Shown: positions 13,364-15,330 of the stretch, in pieces
How the letters are laid out: every line of letters begins with the position of its first letter
Numbering within the stretch: position 1 is the stretch's first letter
Source of the DNA: Candidatus Yanofskybacteria bacterium RIFCSPHIGHO2_01_FULL_39_8b
Lineage (GTDB): Bacteria; Patescibacteriota; Minisyncoccia; 2-02-FULL-40-12; GWA2-44-9
Assembly: GCA_001794015.1 (NCBI GenBank)
Contig: MGIZ01000063.1
Coordinates: forward strand, 1 to 15,330
DNA: 15,330 nucleotides
Direction of reading: 5' to 3'
The notes under the pieces: generated by a model
Databases searched by the model: none
The model's input: the letters and a program-made list of their open reading frames with translations, nothing else
What the model was told of the DNA's origin: nothing
Program-made: the position numbers and the translations under genes

Positions 13364-14740
13364 TTACCTAAACAGCCACTTCTTCCTCTCAAACCATTGC
13401 CCGGTGAATGATGTAAGCAAAATTCTAGTTACCATAATAGCCGTAAATAAACTGGTTAAAACCCCCAATCCCAACGTCAGAGCAAATCCCTTTACTACGG
13501 AGGTCGTAAAAATATACAATACTCCTGCGCCAAGAAGGGTCGTTACATGACTATCTCTAATCGAAAGCCAGGCCCTTGAAAAACCTTCTTTCACGGATTG
13601 GCCAAGCATTTTACCGGCTGACAATTCTTCTTTCATTCTGGCAAATATGAGAACATTAGCGTCCACGGCAATGCCAAGAGACAGAATAAATCCGGCAATT
13701 CCGGCAAGAGTAAGAGTAACCGGAATTAATTTATAAACTGAGAGCACAATCAAAACATAAACTAAAAGAGCCACTACTGAAACCATCCCCGGCAAGCGAT
13801 AAAAAACAATCATAAAAACCGCTACAAAAATTAGGCCGTAAATACCGGCTTTCAAGCTTTTATTAAGCGACTCGCTTCCCAAAGAAGCACCGACTGTCTG
13901 CTGGGATATTAATTTAATCGGCACCGGCAGGGCTCCTGAATTAAGCCGGGTCGCCAGAAGCTTGGCTTCCTGCGGCGTAAATTGGCCGGTAATAACCGCT
14001 TGGCCATTAGATATCTCGGTTTGAACAGTCGGAACACTGATCGGCAATCCATCAAGATATATAGCCACTCGCCGACCGATATTTTTTTTAGTAATGCCGG
14101 CAAATAATCCGGCGCCTTCATTATTAAGCTCAAGGCTAACTTGAGGCTGACCGGTTTGAGGATCGAAAACTAACTGGGCCCGTTTTACATGCTTGCCGTT
14201 GAGGCCGGTTGAAATAAAAATTTGGTCATTGAGAGCCAAGGTGTCAAATTCGGTTACAGCGCCTAGATCAACTTTTTTTTGAAATTCTGCCAACAACTCT
14301 TGAGAATTTGAAACTTCCTCCTTAAACTCTAAAAATGGCGTTTCGCCGATCATCTGAATCGCTTGATTAACATCATTTATACCGGCAAGCTCAATAATGA
14401 GCCGATTGTTCCCGCTTACCTGGACTATCGGTTCTGAAACACCGAAGAAATTAACTCTGCGCTCAATAACATCACGAACGCCTTCTAGCGCATTTTTGAC
14501 ATCTTCTGAGGGCACTTGCGATAAATCAGCTTCATATAATAAATGGGCTCCGCCTAGTAAATCTAATCCTAGTACAAAAGGTTTCTCTGGAATACTTGGC
14601 AACTTTGAAAATTGAAAATTGAAAATTGAAAATTGGCGAAGCTTATCTACGCCCTTATTGACTGCTTGCGGCCAAACAAAAACAAACAAAAAAAGAGAAG
14701 CGACAAGAATGATTATTAGAAAATAGGTGTTTTTATTCAC
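13364..14740 (-). CDS. secD: Protein-export membrane protein SecD
   Basis: Membrane partner of SecF in the Sec export machinery. 458 residues, short but within the range for SecD of small genomes. Membrane helix 1 at about 6-24, then a linker (33-47), then the conserved VLGLDLLGGAHLLYEADL (about 57-74), a periplasmic P1-type domain, and five membrane helices from about 290 with the signature AGIAGFILSLGIAVDANVLIFARMKEE. The start is GTG at 14740; no Shine-Dalgarno is visible. Residues 36-45 (QFSIFNFQFS) are encoded by a perfect 7-base repeat, which is not part of the normal SecD sequence. A structured, T-tailed element lies just upstream. Confidence 0.96.
   Translation of the reverse strand: MNKNTYFLIIILVASLFLFVFVWPQAVNKGVDKLRQFSIFNFQFSKLPSIPEKPFVLGLDLLGGAHLLYEADLSQVPSEDVKNALEGVRDVIERRVNFFGVSEPIVQVSGNNRLIIELAGINDVNQAIQMIGETPFLEFKEEVSNSQELLAEFQKKVDLGAVTEFDTLALNDQIFISTGLNGKHVKRAQLVFDPQTGQPQVSLELNNEGAGLFAGITKKNIGRRVAIYLDGLPISVPTVQTEISNGQAVITGQFTPQEAKLLATRLNSGALPVPIKLISQQTVGASLGSESLNKSLKAGIYGLIFVAVFMIVFYRLPGMVSVVALLVYVLIVLSVYKLIPVTLTLAGIAGFILSLGIAVDANVLIFARMKEELSAGKMLGQSVKEGFSRAWLSIRDSHVTTLLGAGVLYIFTTSVVKGFALTLGLGVLTSLFTAIMVTRILLTSFTGQWFERKKWLFR
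14605..14635. repeat. Perfect 7-base tandem repeat inside secD
   Basis: Four exact copies of TTGAAAA plus three bases (plus strand) encode SecD residues 36-45, in the linker between membrane helix 1 and the conserved LGLDLLGG segment. The unit is not a multiple of three, so gain or loss of one copy would shift the reading frame. Confidence 0.95.
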
Positions 14741-14763
14741 AACGAAGTAAATTAAAACATATC

Positions 14764-14859
14764 AAAAATAAAAAAGCAAATGAATACTCTCTGCGGCAAG
14801 CTGCGAGGTATCAATAAATTCTTAATCTATTGATACCGATGCAAGCATCGGAGTATTCA
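14764..14859 (-). promoter_or_regulatory. Four-way-junction element with T-tail upstream of secD
   Basis: An outer 9-bp stem (14781-14789 with 14851-14859, perfect) encloses three hairpins: an imperfect one at about 14790-14806, a perfect 10-bp one at 14807-14816/14828-14837, and a perfect 7-bp one at 14836-14842/14845-14851 (adjacent stems compete for one or two bases). On the minus strand the outer stem is followed by a T-rich tail (14780-14764), as in an intrinsic terminator, about 24 bases before the secD start. It may be an attenuator or cis-regulatory RNA of secD, a terminator, or a decayed palindromic repeat; no known riboswitch class is recognised. Confidence 0.45.
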
Positions 14860-14870
14860 CTCCTTTTAAC

Positions 14871-14912
14871 TTCGCTGATAGGCGAAGGTTCATACCAAGG
14901 AACTTCGGTGGG
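14871..14912. other. Alternative hairpins in the gap upstream of secD
   Basis: CTTCGC pairs with GCGAAG around a six-base loop (about 14871-14887). The second half of this stem can instead pair downstream, as CGAA-GTTC with GAAC-TTCG with one bulged G (about 14883-14907). Two mutually exclusive foldings are therefore possible. No coding potential is seen. Confidence 0.35.
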
Positions 14913-14925
14913 AATCGCCTTCGGA

Positions 14926-14954
14926 CAAAACACAAAATCTGATTTTGTGTTTTG
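14926..14954. repeat. Near-perfect palindrome, 14-bp arms
   Basis: 14926-14939 is the exact reverse complement of 14941-14954, with a single central T. The arms contain AAAACAC and AAAATCT, so it could be a heptad tract fused to its own inverted copy. It has no T-tail beyond the arm and is not a typical terminator. Confidence 0.8.
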
Positions 14955-14977
14955 CTCCTCGCTCGTTAAAATAAAAC

Positions 14978-15003
14978 AACCGCTCTAAGTAAGCGGTTTT
15001 ATC
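14978..15003. terminator. Hairpin terminator behind the right-edge gene
   Basis: Perfect 7-bp stem AACCGCT/AGCGGTT (14978-14984 with 14992-14998) with a seven-base loop. It is followed by TTTTAT on the plus strand and GTTTTATTTT on the minus strand. It probably ends transcription of the gene at the right edge. Confidence 0.65.
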
Positions 15004-15040
15004 TTACAGGCAAGACCTGTCCAGGTCTTGCCTGTAAGAT
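15001..15040. repeat. Perfect inverted repeat with 19-bp arms at a stop codon
   Basis: 15001-15019 is the exact reverse complement of 15022-15040, with a two-base centre. It directly abuts the stop codon of the right-edge gene (15041-15043). Together with the next hairpin at 14978 it gives a double stem-loop, perhaps protecting the 3' end of the mRNA. Confidence 0.9.
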
Positions 15041-15330
15041 TTATTGAGAATTGCCGTTAATATCGGCAAATTTTGTTTTAGACGGTTCAAGCGTGTCGGG
15101 ATCTATGGCTAATTCCTCCTCTCGTGGATCGAAAGCAAACTCCGGTATTTCTATTCTGGCTCCCTCGCGACTAATACTTATCGGGACGACCGTTTTTGCC
15201 AATCCGGCCACATCAATTAACTGAAAATAGTTAGAAGCTGGAACGGATTTTTTCAAAATTGCTTCAAAAATATTAGACATTAGCCTGTTAGAGAAAGAGG
15301 CATTTTTATTTGGAACTATTTCTTCCTCGC
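15041..15330 (-). CDS. Unrecognised protein, C-terminal part, runs off the right edge
   Basis: An ATG at 15280 would give 79 residues, but the same frame stays open upstream to the window edge (EEEIVPNKNASFSNRL precedes that Met). This is therefore more likely the 3' end of a longer gene. The visible part has an amphipathic stretch (MSNIFEAILKKSVPASNYFQL), then GLAKTVVPISISREGARIEIPEF and an acidic tail, probably beta-rich. I recognise no domain. A weak AGG six bases before the ATG at 15280 leaves a small independent gene possible. It is followed directly by a perfect inverted repeat and a terminator. Confidence 0.55.
   Translation of the reverse strand, partial: EEEIVPNKNASFSNRLMSNIFEAILKKSVPASNYFQLIDVAGLAKTVVPISISREGARIEIPEFAFDPREEELAIDPDTLEPSKTKFADINGNSQ

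Overview
The window looks like a chromosomal segment of a reduced-genome bacterium of the Candidate Phyla Radiation (Patescibacteria), probably a Parcubacteria-like lineage. This is inferred from several traits: an unusually short alanyl-tRNA synthetase, a prolyl-tRNA synthetase without the usual editing insertion, a conjugation-type ATPase paired with a membrane protein, a sigma-region-4/HARE-type regulator, almost no Shine-Dalgarno sequences, many TTG/GTG starts, and a tRNA without encoded CCA. The DNA is AT-rich. No transposase, phage gene or CRISPR array is visible.

Layout, left to right. (1) 1-720: the 5' two thirds of mreB on the minus strand, with its 3' end outside the window. (2) 721-1052: a gap holding a long, nearly continuous rod-like inverted repeat (about 756-1009), a candidate structured RNA, followed by a bidirectional terminator. 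(3) 1053-5780: a compact minus-strand operon alaS-frr-rseP-proS (two synthetases, ribosome recycling, site-2 protease) ending at that terminator. alaS has a promoter placed so that its mRNA would be leaderless. (4) 5781-6132: a leader/intergenic region with a second candidate structured RNA and terminator on the minus strand, then a strong plus-strand promoter. (5) 6133-6490: tRNA-Lys(UUU) and a small hypothetical gene nine bases behind it, the only plus-strand genes. (6) 6474-11065: minus-strand genes for a SAMHD1/YdhJ-like HD phosphohydrolase, a VirD4/TraG-like ATPase and a one-pass membrane protein. (7) 11214-12269: a regulator with a sigma-70 region 4-like N-terminus and a winged-helix C-terminus, with a clear promoter. 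(8) 12378-14740: secF and secD. (9) 14741-15040: a gap packed with hairpins. (10) The 3' end of an unrecognised gene that runs off the right edge.

The most unusual signal is not a gene. Many gaps between genes, especially those inside the minus-strand gene series, are filled by degenerate tandem repeats with a strict 7-base period. The unit sequence differs from gap to gap, but the period does not. The clearest case fills the whole 9704-9808 gap with 15 phased heptads that switch from A-led to T-led at the centre. It separates two genes that look like halves of one T4SS-like protein. A perfect 7-mer tract also lies inside the secD coding region, where a one-unit change would shift the frame.

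Functionally the window combines translation (alaS, proS, frr, tRNA-Lys), envelope proteolysis and protein export (rseP, secDF), cell shape (mreB), and a putative DNA- or protein-translocating ATPase module.
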